A stretch of DNA of 11,677 nt, from assembly GCA_900553965.1 (NCBI GenBank), contig USFX01000079.1, forward strand, positions 1 through 11,677. Reading direction: 5' to 3'. How positions within the stretch are numbered: the first letter of the stretch is position 1; each line of letters begins with the position of its first letter. The position numbers were made by a program, and so were the translations under genes. Under the pieces are notes generated by a model that was not told the origin of the DNA, ran no database searches, and saw nothing but the letters and a program-made list of their open reading frames with translations. Of this stretch, positions 5,951-11,677 are shown one piece after another. Origin of the DNA: an uncultured Prevotella sp. Lineage in GTDB: Bacteria > Bacteroidota > Bacteroidia > Bacteroidales > Bacteroidaceae.

Positions 5951-6493
5951 TCAGCAGATGGATGTCAGCTCACCCGTAACGGAGTCGATGATAAATCCCC
6001 GCACGTTGACATCATTGGGAACGAGCGGGTGGTTGCGTATGCAATCGACCGTCTTGCGCACCGATTCCTCCGTGTCGTGGAAACCTTCGAGCCATTCGTC
6101 GAGGTGGATTCCGCAGTGACGGATAGTTTCGAGTGTTGTCTCGGTGATGCCGCGCTGCTTCATCAGCTCTATCATCTCTCCGCCATCCATGTGGCACGCG
6201 CCGCATGTTGTGTGGGCGATGACCATGATTTCGTTAACGCCAAGCTCGTAGATGGCCACGAGCAGACTGCGGATGTTGCTGTCGAAAGGATTGAGAATGG
6301 TTCCGCCGGCATTCTTTATCAGCTTCGCGTCGCCGTTCTTGATGCCCAGTGCGGCCGGTAGAAGCTCGGTAAGACGTGTGTCCATGCACGAGAGTATGGC
6401 CAGTTTCTTGTCCGGATACTTGCTCGTCACATACTTTTCGTAGCCCCGTTCGGCTACGAATTTACGGTTGAATTCAATAATTTCGTTTATCAT
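5951..6493 (-). CDS. Beta-class carbonic anhydrase
   Basis: Zinc enzyme interconverting CO2 and bicarbonate in the cytoplasm; bicarbonate feeds carboxylations such as the PEP-to-oxaloacetate step of succinate fermentation. Counting from the ATG at 6493 (180 residues), the zinc ligands are Cys36 (LSCMDTRL), His94 and Cys97 (AHTTCGACHM), with the Asp38-Arg40 dyad of the beta class. NAGGTI follows at the expected place. The compact length and DTRL motif fit the short prokaryotic subclass. The frame can extend nine codons to an ATG at 6520 that directly abuts the stop of the flavoprotein gene. I prefer 6493 because GAGGTGAT lies just before it, an unusually good ribosome site here, and MINEIIEFN fits the family start. 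It is co-transcribed with the flavoprotein. Confidence 0.93.
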   Translation of the reverse strand: MINEIIEFNRKFVAERGYEKYVTSKYPDKKLAILSCMDTRLTELLPAALGIKNGDAKLIKNAGGTILNPFDSNIRSLLVAIYELGVNEIMVIAHTTCGACHMDGGEMIELMKQRGITETTLETIRHCGIHLDEWLEGFHDTEESVRKTVDCIRNHPLVPNDVNVRGFIIDSVTGELTSIC

Positions 6494-6505
6494 ATCACCT
6501 CTTTT
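6487..6505 (-). promoter_or_regulatory. Ribosome-binding site deciding the carbonic anhydrase start
   Basis: Minus strand reads AAAAGAGGTGATATGATAA. The AGGTG core sits about five bases before the ATG at 6493. Most genes in this window lack any such site. It supports 6493 over 6520, though TAAATG coupling to the upstream stop is possible. Confidence 0.5.
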
Positions 6506-6520
6506 ATTTGTTTGTGTCAT

Positions 6521-7768
6521 TTATGTCTGTTGTCTCCCGCTCACTGCTTTCGCCACGACATAACCCATTGTCCACGCAGCCTGCAGGTTGAAACCGCCGG
6601 TGATGGCGTCAACGTCGAGCACCTCGCCGGCGAAATAGAGCCCCAGACAAGTCCTGCTTTCGAGCGTCTGAGGATTTATTTCCTCCAGTGCCACGCCTCC
6701 GCAGGTGACGAACTCCTCTTTGAAACGGTTCTTTCCGTCCATCCGATACTGGCTGTTGGTGAGCGTGTTGACGAGCCTGTTCATGCCTTTGCGGCCCAGT
6801 TCGGCCCATCTCATGGATGCGTTCAGGCCGCTGCGGGACAGCAGATGTGTCCAAAGACGGGCGTTGAGATACGGCGGATAGACCGATGCCAGCTGTTTCT
6901 GCGGGTTTCTGACGGCGAGTCCGGTGATTGTTTCCAGCGTGTCGGTCTCGTTGCCGTCCCCTGTCCAGTTGACCGAGAGCGTGGCCTTATATCCGTTTTC
7001 GGCCAGCGTCCGCGCCGCGTATGACGACAGTTTCAGTATAGCTGGGCCGCTCAAGCCCCAATGGGTGATGAGCAGCGGACCGTCGGCGCGCATCTTCGTG
7101 CCCGTCAGAGCGACCGAAGCGTTCTCCACGACCGTTCCCGTCAGCTCCCTTATCGGATCCGCCGGCAGACAGACACTGAACAGCGACGGCACCGGTGCGA
7201 CCGTCTTGACGTTCAACGGACGCAGCATGTCAAGCCCGGAGATCTTCGGACTGCCGCCCGTCGTGACGATGACGGCGTCGGCCATGGCTGCGGAAAGGGT
7301 CCCGTCGGCAAACCGGATGACGTAAACGGGTGCTCCGTTATCATCTTCGTTGCGTTCAATCAGTGTCACGCGGTGGCCCGTTTTCAGCTCAATGCCGTTC
7401 CTGCGGATCAGCCGGACGAGCGTTCCGACAATCTCCATGGCGTCCTGCGACTGCGGAAAGACGCAGCAGTCATCCTGTGTGACGAGCCTCACGCCCTCGC
7501 TCTCGAACCATCTGTAAGCATCCTCGTGGCTGAACTCACGCAGCAGACGCTTCATCAGCCGTTCGCCGCGGGGATATACCGTGGTGAGACTTCTCACGCG
7601 TTCAAACGAATTGGTCAGGTTGCAGCGTCCTCCGCCCGTCACCGCCACTTTGGCCAGCGGTTTCCGTCCGCTTTCATATATGGTGACCTCGGCCCGCGGA
7701 CACATTCTTTTCAGATTGATGGCGGCGAAGCATCCGGCTGCTCCGGCACCGACAATGGCTATTCTCAT
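6521..7768 (-). CDS. NAD(P)/FAD-dependent oxidoreductase, BaiN/HI0933 family
   Basis: Flavoprotein of the HI0933/YhiN/BaiN family (415 residues, normal length). The FAD-binding Rossmann motif MRIAIVGAGAAGCFAAINL opens the protein, followed by a Glu-terminated second strand (VTIYESG) and the family signature VTGGGRCNLTN (about 43-53). The C-terminus carries GLYFAGEVLDVDAITGGFNL, the second flavin-contact signature. The physiological substrate of most members is unknown; the bile-acid activity proposed for clostridial BaiN should not be assumed. The reading frame runs upstream to 7858, but that extension crosses a terminator hairpin and adds 30 atypical residues, so the ATG at 7768, exactly at the flavin motif, is the start. 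Its stop directly abuts the carbonic anhydrase frame, suggesting one operon. A -7 box ends four bases before the ATG. Confidence 0.93.
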   Translation of the reverse strand: MRIAIVGAGAAGCFAAINLKRMCPRAEVTIYESGRKPLAKVAVTGGGRCNLTNSFERVRSLTTVYPRGERLMKRLLREFSHEDAYRWFESEGVRLVTQDDCCVFPQSQDAMEIVGTLVRLIRRNGIELKTGHRVTLIERNEDDNGAPVYVIRFADGTLSAAMADAVIVTTGGSPKISGLDMLRPLNVKTVAPVPSLFSVCLPADPIRELTGTVVENASVALTGTKMRADGPLLITHWGLSGPAILKLSSYAARTLAENGYKATLSVNWTGDGNETDTLETITGLAVRNPQKQLASVYPPYLNARLWTHLLSRSGLNASMRWAELGRKGMNRLVNTLTNSQYRMDGKNRFKEEFVTCGGVALEEINPQTLESRTCLGLYFAGEVLDVDAITGGFNLQAAWTMGYVVAKAVSGRQQT

Positions 7769-7772
7769 GATG

Positions 7773-7780
7773 CAAAGATA
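7773..7780 (-). promoter_or_regulatory. -7 promoter box directly at the flavoprotein start codon
   Basis: Minus-strand TATCTTTG matches TAnnTTTG and ends only four bases before the ATG at 7768. Transcription would then begin at or within a base or two of the start codon. The -33 region falls in the T-tract of the preceding terminator and has no TTTG. Confidence 0.6.
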
Positions 7781-7796
7781 ACCAATAAAAACGAAA

Positions 7797-7852
7797 AAAA
7801 CGCGGACTCCACAGAAATGTCTCGCCCGAGACCGCTGTGCAATCCGCGTTTT
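7797..7852 (-). terminator. Intrinsic terminator of ferritin
   Basis: Outer arms AAAACGCGGA (7797-7806) and TCCGCGTTTT (7843-7852) enclose CACAG/CTGTG (7810-7814, 7835-7839) and GTCTCG/CGAGAC (7819-7824, 7827-7832), making a long three-tier hairpin. On the minus strand it is followed by a run of seven Ts, continuing the last arm. It lies 63 bases past the ferritin stop codon. Confidence 0.85.
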
Positions 7853-7915
7853 AATCATTCGCGTTCACTGTCTGTAGTCCGCGTTTCCGCGTTTATAGTC
7901 TGGCTTATGCCGCCG

Positions 7916-8398
7916 TTATTTTCTGCTGCCGTACTGCTGATCGAGGTTGAAGATAGCCGAGTCGCCCATCTTCTTGATGCGGTCAACGATGCCGGAAGCC
8001 GTTGCTTCCTCCTCAACCTGCTCACGGACGAAGCCCCAGAAGAAGTCCTGAGTGGCCTTGTCCTTCTCCTCAATGGCGATGTCGACAAGCTCGTCAATCC
8101 AACGAGAAACCTTGCACTCATGCTCATAGACCGTCTCGAACACCTCCAGCGGAGTTCCCCACTGTGTGGGAACGGCATCAATCTGGCCTACAACGGCCGT
8201 TCCGCCACGCTTGATGACATAGTCAGCCATCTGATAGGCGTGGTCCATTTCCTCCTGCGACTGCTTCTTCATCCATGTTGCGAAGCCCGTGAAGCCCTCC
8301 TTATCGAGATAGAAGGCCATAGAGAGATAGAGATTGGCCGACCAGATTTCTCTTGCGATTTGCGCGTTGATTGCGTCTTGTAATTTCTGTGTAATCAT
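7916..8398 (-). CDS. ftnA: Ferritin (bacterial non-haem)
   Basis: Iron-storage protein that oxidises Fe(II) and stores Fe(III) in a 24-subunit cytoplasmic shell; it also limits iron-driven oxidative damage on oxygen exposure. At 160 residues it is full length and a four-helix bundle. The ferroxidase residues are all in the E. coli FtnA register: Glu17, Tyr24, Glu50, His53, Glu94, Gln127, Glu130. The motif SQEEMDHAYQMADYVIKRGG (47-66) is typical. No haem-binding Met in the bacterioferritin position is evident. It lies downstream of clpB on the same strand but has its own consensus promoter and its own terminator, so it is probably a single-gene unit. ATG 8398 is the only reasonable start. Confidence 0.96.
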   Translation of the reverse strand: MITQKLQDAINAQIAREIWSANLYLSMAFYLDKEGFTGFATWMKKQSQEEMDHAYQMADYVIKRGGTAVVGQIDAVPTQWGTPLEVFETVYEHECKVSRWIDELVDIAIEEKDKATQDFFWGFVREQVEEEATASGIVDRIKKMGDSAIFNLDQQYGSRK

Positions 8399-8454
8399 AA
8401 TGCTAAAGTTTTATTGTAAGTGAATGTTGTCTTGTCTTTATGTCCGACTGACTA

Positions 8455-8487
8455 CAAAGGTAATGCCATTTTTCTGTAACCGGCAAA
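8455..8487 (-). promoter_or_regulatory. Consensus Bacteroidetes promoter of ferritin
   Basis: Minus strand: TTTG (8484-8487), 21 bases, TACCTTTG (8455-8462). Both elements match consensus, with allowed spacing. The predicted leader is about 50 bases. I see no obvious Fur-type box over it. Confidence 0.8.
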
Positions 8488-8601
8488 CAAGCGGAGATTA
8501 TCTAACAAAGTTTAACGTGAGATGCTGCCGCCCGTTAGCCGGTTATTGCCATTTATGTCAGCTGCAATAGACAGTCGTGTCAGTTGTCATAGCCTTTCAT
8601 T

Positions 8602-11190
8602 TCAGTTGCGGAACACCAGCTGTCCGTCCTCCGCATCGACCGTGATGGGACGGTCGCGGTCCACGTCGCCGGCCAGCAGACGCTTCGACAGGTCGTTGAG
8701 CACGTCGCGCTGGATGGCGCGCTTCACCGGACGGGCGCCGAACTCCGGGTCGTAGCCCGCCTCAGCCAGCGCTTCGATGGCCCGTTCCGTGACAGTGAGC
8801 GTGAAGCCTTGCGGCGCGAGCATCTTCCTGACGGCTTCCATCTGGAGCCTTACGACGTCGGCAATCTCGTTCTTCGTCAGCGGCAGGAACATTATCGTCT
8901 CGTCGATTCGGTTGAGGAATTCGGGGCGGATGGTCTGCTTGAGCATATCGAGCACCTCCTGTTTGGTCTTCTCAACGACTTCATCCTTGGTGTCGGGTGT
9001 CATCTTGGAGAAATTGTCGCGGATGACTGACGAACCCATGTTGGAGGTCATGATTATGATGGTGTTCTTGAAGTTGACCATACGGCCCTTGTTGTCGGTC
9101 AGACGGCCATCATCGAGAACCTGCAGGAGGATATTGAACACGTCGGGATGGGCTTTCTCGATTTCATCGAACAGCACCACGGAATATGGTTTGCGGCGCA
9201 CGGCTTCGGTGAGCTGGCCACCCTCGTCGTAACCGACATATCCCGGAGGCGCTCCGACCAGACGGCTGACGGCATGTTTCTCCTGATATTCGCTCATGTC
9301 GATACGGGTCATCATGTTCTCGTCGTCGAAGAGGTATTCAGCGAGGGCCTTGGCGAGTTCGGTCTTTCCGACACCGGTGGTGCCGAGGAAGATGAAGGAG
9401 CCGATAGGACGGCGCGGGTCGTTAAGCCCGGCGCGTGAGCGGCGCACGGCGTCGGCTATCGCGCGTATGGCCTCATCCTGACCTACCACACGGTCATGTA
9501 GCTCCTCTTCGAGATGGAGCAGCTTCTCTTTCTCGCTCTGCACCATCTTGTTGACGGGGATTCCGGTCCAGCGGGAAACAACATCGGCGATATCCTCCGA
9601 GTCAACCTCCTCCTTGATGAGGGCTTTCTCCCCCTGCATCATCTTGAGCTGTTCCTGGATGGTCTTGTTTTCATTCTCTTTCTGCTGGATGCGGGAGTAG
9701 CGGATTTCAGCTACCTTTGCGTAGTCACCCTCGCGTTCGGCTTTGTCAGCCTCGAAGTTGAGCTGTTCGATGTCGATTTTGTTTTGCTGTACCTTGTCGA
9801 TAAGCTCCTTCTCGGCTTTCCATTTGGCGGTGAATTCCTTCTCCTCCTCACGCATCTGGGCGAGGTCCTTCTCGATTTCCTTCACCTTCTCCTTGTCACC
9901 CTCGCGCTTGATGGCCTCACGCTCGATTTCCTTCTGGGCAATCATACGGGAAATCTCGTCGAGGGCCTGAGGCACGGAGTCCATCTCCAGACGGAGCTTC
10001 GAAGCTGCCTCATCCACAAGGTCGATGGCCTTGTCGGGGAGGAAACGGTCGGTGATGTAACGTTCGGAGAGAGTGACGGCGGCGATAATCGCCTCATCAC
10101 GAATCCGTACCTTGTGATGGTTCTCGTAACGCTCTTTAAGACCACGGAGGATTGCGATTGCCGAAGCCTCGTCAGGCTCGTTGACCATCCCCTTCTGGAA
10201 ACGGCGTTCGAGGGCTTTGTCTTTCTCGAAATATTTCTGGTATTCATCGAGAGTGGTGGCACCGATGGAGCGGAGTTCGCCACGGGCCAGGGCCGGTTTG
10301 AGGATGTTGGCGGCATCCATCGCGCCTTCACCCTTTCCGGCTCCGACAAGAGTATGGATTTCATCGATGAAGAGGATGATTTCGCCGTCGCTCTGAGTCA
10401 CCTCGTTGACGATGGCCTTCAGGCGTTCCTCGAATTCACCCTTGTACTTCGCACCGGCGACCAGCGCACCCATGTCGAGTGAGAAAATCTGCTTGGTGCG
10501 CAGGTTCTCGGGCACATCACCACGGACGATACGCTGTGCCAGGCCCTCGGCGATGGCTGTCTTTCCGGTTCCCGGTTCACCAATGAGCATAGGATTGTTC
10601 TTGGTGCGTCGGCTCAGAATCTGCAGCACGCGGCGGATTTCTTCGTCACGGCCTATTACCGGGTCGAGCTTGCCGCTGCGGGCCCGTTCGTTGAGGTTTA
10701 TGGCATATTTGTTGAGCGAGTTGTAGGTGTCTTCCGCGCTCTGGTCGGTGGCTTTCTTCCCCTTGCGGAGTTCGTCGATGGCGCTTTCCAGCTCCTTCTC
10801 GCTGAGTCCGGCATCTTTCAGGATGGTCGATGCCGGGGAGCTGATTTGGAAGAGGGCGAGGAGCATGGCTTCCAAGGTGACATACTCATCCCCGCGTTTC
10901 TTGGCTATGTCGAGAGCCTTCTGCAGGACATCGTTGGATGTGCGGCTCAGATACGGTTCACCTCCCGACACTTTCGGCAGGGTCGAAATCTCGCGGTCTA
11001 CCTGCTGCATGGCGAGGTTCTGGTTGGCCCCGACCTTCTGGAAGATGAACTTCACAAGGGATTCTCCCTCAAGCATTATGGCTTTCAGCAGATGTACGGG
11101 TTCGATCTGCTGCTGTCCGGCTCCGCGAGTCAGTTCGAGCGCCTTCTGGATAGCCTCCTGCGACTTGATAGTGAAACTGTTGAAATTCAT
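8602..11190 (-). CDS. clpB: ATP-dependent protein disaggregase ClpB
   Basis: Hexameric AAA+ chaperone that threads aggregated proteins through its pore, working with DnaK, in the cytoplasm. At 862 residues it is full length. Order: Clp N-domain repeats (about 5-145); AAA1 with Walker A GEPGTGKT (204-211), pore loop YKG (249-251), Walker B IILFIDE (271-277) and Arg330-331; the coiled-coil M-domain (about 405-525, rich in Glu/Lys), which separates ClpB from ClpA/C; AAA2 with GTTGVGKT (603-610), pore loop GYVGY (650-654), VVLFDE (671-676), arginine finger in LNRIDE (Arg761) and sensor-2 GAR (818-820). No IGF/L loop for ClpP docking was noticed. ATG 11190 gives the standard N-terminus. A sigma-54-like element lies about 45 bases upstream. 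No clear terminator separates it from ferritin. Confidence 0.98.
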   Translation of the reverse strand: MNFNSFTIKSQEAIQKALELTRGAGQQQIEPVHLLKAIMLEGESLVKFIFQKVGANQNLAMQQVDREISTLPKVSGGEPYLSRTSNDVLQKALDIAKKRGDEYVTLEAMLLALFQISSPASTILKDAGLSEKELESAIDELRKGKKATDQSAEDTYNSLNKYAINLNERARSGKLDPVIGRDEEIRRVLQILSRRTKNNPMLIGEPGTGKTAIAEGLAQRIVRGDVPENLRTKQIFSLDMGALVAGAKYKGEFEERLKAIVNEVTQSDGEIILFIDEIHTLVGAGKGEGAMDAANILKPALARGELRSIGATTLDEYQKYFEKDKALERRFQKGMVNEPDEASAIAILRGLKERYENHHKVRIRDEAIIAAVTLSERYITDRFLPDKAIDLVDEAASKLRLEMDSVPQALDEISRMIAQKEIEREAIKREGDKEKVKEIEKDLAQMREEEKEFTAKWKAEKELIDKVQQNKIDIEQLNFEADKAEREGDYAKVAEIRYSRIQQKENENKTIQEQLKMMQGEKALIKEEVDSEDIADVVSRWTGIPVNKMVQSEKEKLLHLEEELHDRVVGQDEAIRAIADAVRRSRAGLNDPRRPIGSFIFLGTTGVGKTELAKALAEYLFDDENMMTRIDMSEYQEKHAVSRLVGAPPGYVGYDEGGQLTEAVRRKPYSVVLFDEIEKAHPDVFNILLQVLDDGRLTDNKGRMVNFKNTIIIMTSNMGSSVIRDNFSKMTPDTKDEVVEKTKQEVLDMLKQTIRPEFLNRIDETIMFLPLTKNEIADVVRLQMEAVRKMLAPQGFTLTVTERAIEALAEAGYDPEFGARPVKRAIQRDVLNDLSKRLLAGDVDRDRPITVDAEDGQLVFRN

Positions 11191-11234
11191 ATCTATGGAT
11201 TGAATCTGTTTTTATTTCTTTTATCTAATTTTAA

Positions 11235-11250
11235 AACAAACTCCGTGCCA
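11235..11250 (-). promoter_or_regulatory. Sigma-54-like promoter upstream of clpB
   Basis: Minus strand reads TGGCACGGAGTTTGTT, against the sigma-54 consensus TGGCAC-N5-TTGC(A/T): the -24 half is exact, and the -12 half has TTGT for TTGC. Predicted transcription starts roughly 34 bases before the ATG. No TAnnTTTG box is seen in this direction. Confidence 0.5.
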
Positions 11251-11368
11251 AATGGTTGAGAAGACTCCGGCTTAATGAGAGGGGAGGGGTATGAGTCAAT
11301 GAATTGGTGGCCGGAAGATGCATATATATATACATAAGCGTTATGGTTAAAATGGGTTAAATGTAGCG

Positions 11369-11430
11369 AATATGTCACAATAAATTTTGTAATCAAATGG
11401 TTATTAATTAGCTTTGCGACATATTTGTGA
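11369..11430. promoter_or_regulatory. Inverted half-sites bracketing the right-edge promoter
   Basis: AATATGTC (11369-11376) and GACATATT (11418-11425) are inverted copies. The overlapping words TCACAA (11375-11380) and TTGTGA (11425-11430) are inverted too. They lie just upstream of the -33 element and at the predicted start of the plus-strand promoter, and upstream of clpB on the other side. An operator is possible. Confidence 0.35.
11386..11416 (+). promoter_or_regulatory. Consensus promoter of the right-edge gene
   Basis: TTTG (11386-11389), 19 bases, TAGCTTTG (11409-11416) is a full match to the Bacteroidetes consensus. Transcription should begin near 11420, about 70 bases before the candidate ATG at 11491. 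It supports a real plus-strand gene at the edge. Confidence 0.7.
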
Positions 11431-11490
11431 TGTTATATATGCCACTATGATTCCCGTGGCCTGTCTTTAATCTTTCGTCGAAACCTTTAT

Positions 11491-11677
11491 ATGTCTGTCT
11501 CTCTCAACCTTGATTCAGGTCGTTTGTGCCTGCCAAAACCTGTCAGGATTTTGGTGGCTGTAATGTTGTTTATGTGGGTTGGTTATCAGGGGGTGTCAGC
11601 ATCCGGCGTAAAGGAAGATTCAGGGTCAGCGGATTTTTCCGGTGGGCGGGGAAGATGTCAGGAGTATAGTGTTGCCA
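11491..11677 (+). CDS. Start of a secreted or membrane protein (cut by window edge)
   Basis: Family not recognised; only the first 62 residues are present. The frame stays open from ATG 11491 to the end. After a polar, basic segment (MSVSLNLDSGRLCLPKPVR) comes a hydrophobic core, ILVAVMLFMWVGYQGVSA, ending in a plausible VSA signal-peptidase I site, then a Ser/Gly-rich polar stretch. No lipobox Cys follows directly. An internal ATG at 11563 is less likely, as it would leave a short core without the basic end. Unlike the core genes it uses AGA, GGG and TCA codons. A consensus promoter about 70 bases upstream supports it. It is divergent from clpB. The export guess is inference from the N-terminus. 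Confidence 0.5.
   Translation, partial: MSVSLNLDSGRLCLPKPVRILVAVMLFMWVGYQGVSASGVKEDSGSADFSGGRGRCQEYSVA

Noticed and set aside
7769..7858. 30-residue N-terminal extension of the flavoprotein
   Set aside because: It runs through the ferritin terminator and ahead of the promoter box; the family starts at the Rossmann motif.
7061..8383. 440-residue plus-strand frame
   Set aside because: It crosses the flavoprotein gene, a terminator and ferritin, all clearly coding or functional on the other strand.
8463..8601. Terminator between clpB and ferritin
   Set aside because: Only short weak dyads without a T-tract were found; apart from the ferritin -33 element nothing supportable lies here.
9514..10482. 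322-residue open frame opposite clpB
   Set aside because: Antisense shadow of the ClpB coiled-coil and AAA1 region; Leu/Phe/Asp-rich text is the complement of Glu/Lys codons.
11193..11396. 67-residue minus-strand frame upstream of clpB
   Set aside because: It covers the sigma-54-like promoter and the clpB leader; low-complexity composition and no homology features are visible.

Overview
The window reads as chromosomal DNA of an anaerobic member of the Bacteroidales, most likely Prevotellaceae. Several start regions carry the Bacteroidetes primary-sigma promoter (TTTG, 19-21 bases, TAnnTTTG). Shine-Dalgarno sites are mostly absent. The gene content also fits: a TonB-dependent receptor with a carboxypeptidase-regulatory-like N-terminal domain, a single-chain class I [4Fe-4S] fumarase, and an AAA-ATPase/PD-(D/E)XK protein of a family often multi-copy in this order. 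The genus call is inference; no rRNA or other marker is present.

Layout: the left edge holds the N-terminal 170 residues of a TonB-dependent receptor (minus). Upstream lies a non-coding stretch built on a 22-base period (about 679-920) with large palindromes, then a candidate 42-residue membrane peptide (minus), a second 22-base array (about 1163-1262), and the AAA-ATPase/nuclease-like gene (minus). A 620-base divergent intergenic region separates that gene from class I fumarase (plus). This region is bounded by 37-base inverted repeats at 2918-2954 and 3348-3384, each carrying an outward-facing promoter box. Fumarase is followed by a GC-rich paired palindrome and an HD-domain hydrolase (plus). 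A strong bidirectional terminator then separates it from a convergent minus-strand block: a BaiN/HI0933-type flavoprotein with a beta-carbonic anhydrase directly downstream (reading right to left), preceded by ferritin and ClpB as separate units. At the right edge a promoter and a signal-peptide-like start indicate a divergent plus-strand gene that leaves the window.

How the genes fit together: the conserved genes are housekeeping and stress functions, namely fumarate/malate interconversion, CO2/bicarbonate balance, iron storage and protein disaggregation. They do not form one pathway; only flavoprotein plus carbonic anhydrase looks like a tight operon. ClpB is preceded by a sigma-54-like element rather than the usual promoter.

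I found no clear new multi-gene system. The most unusual material is intergenic: the 22-base periodic arrays flanking the tiny membrane ORF, and the inverted-repeat-bounded promoter region upstream of fumarase.
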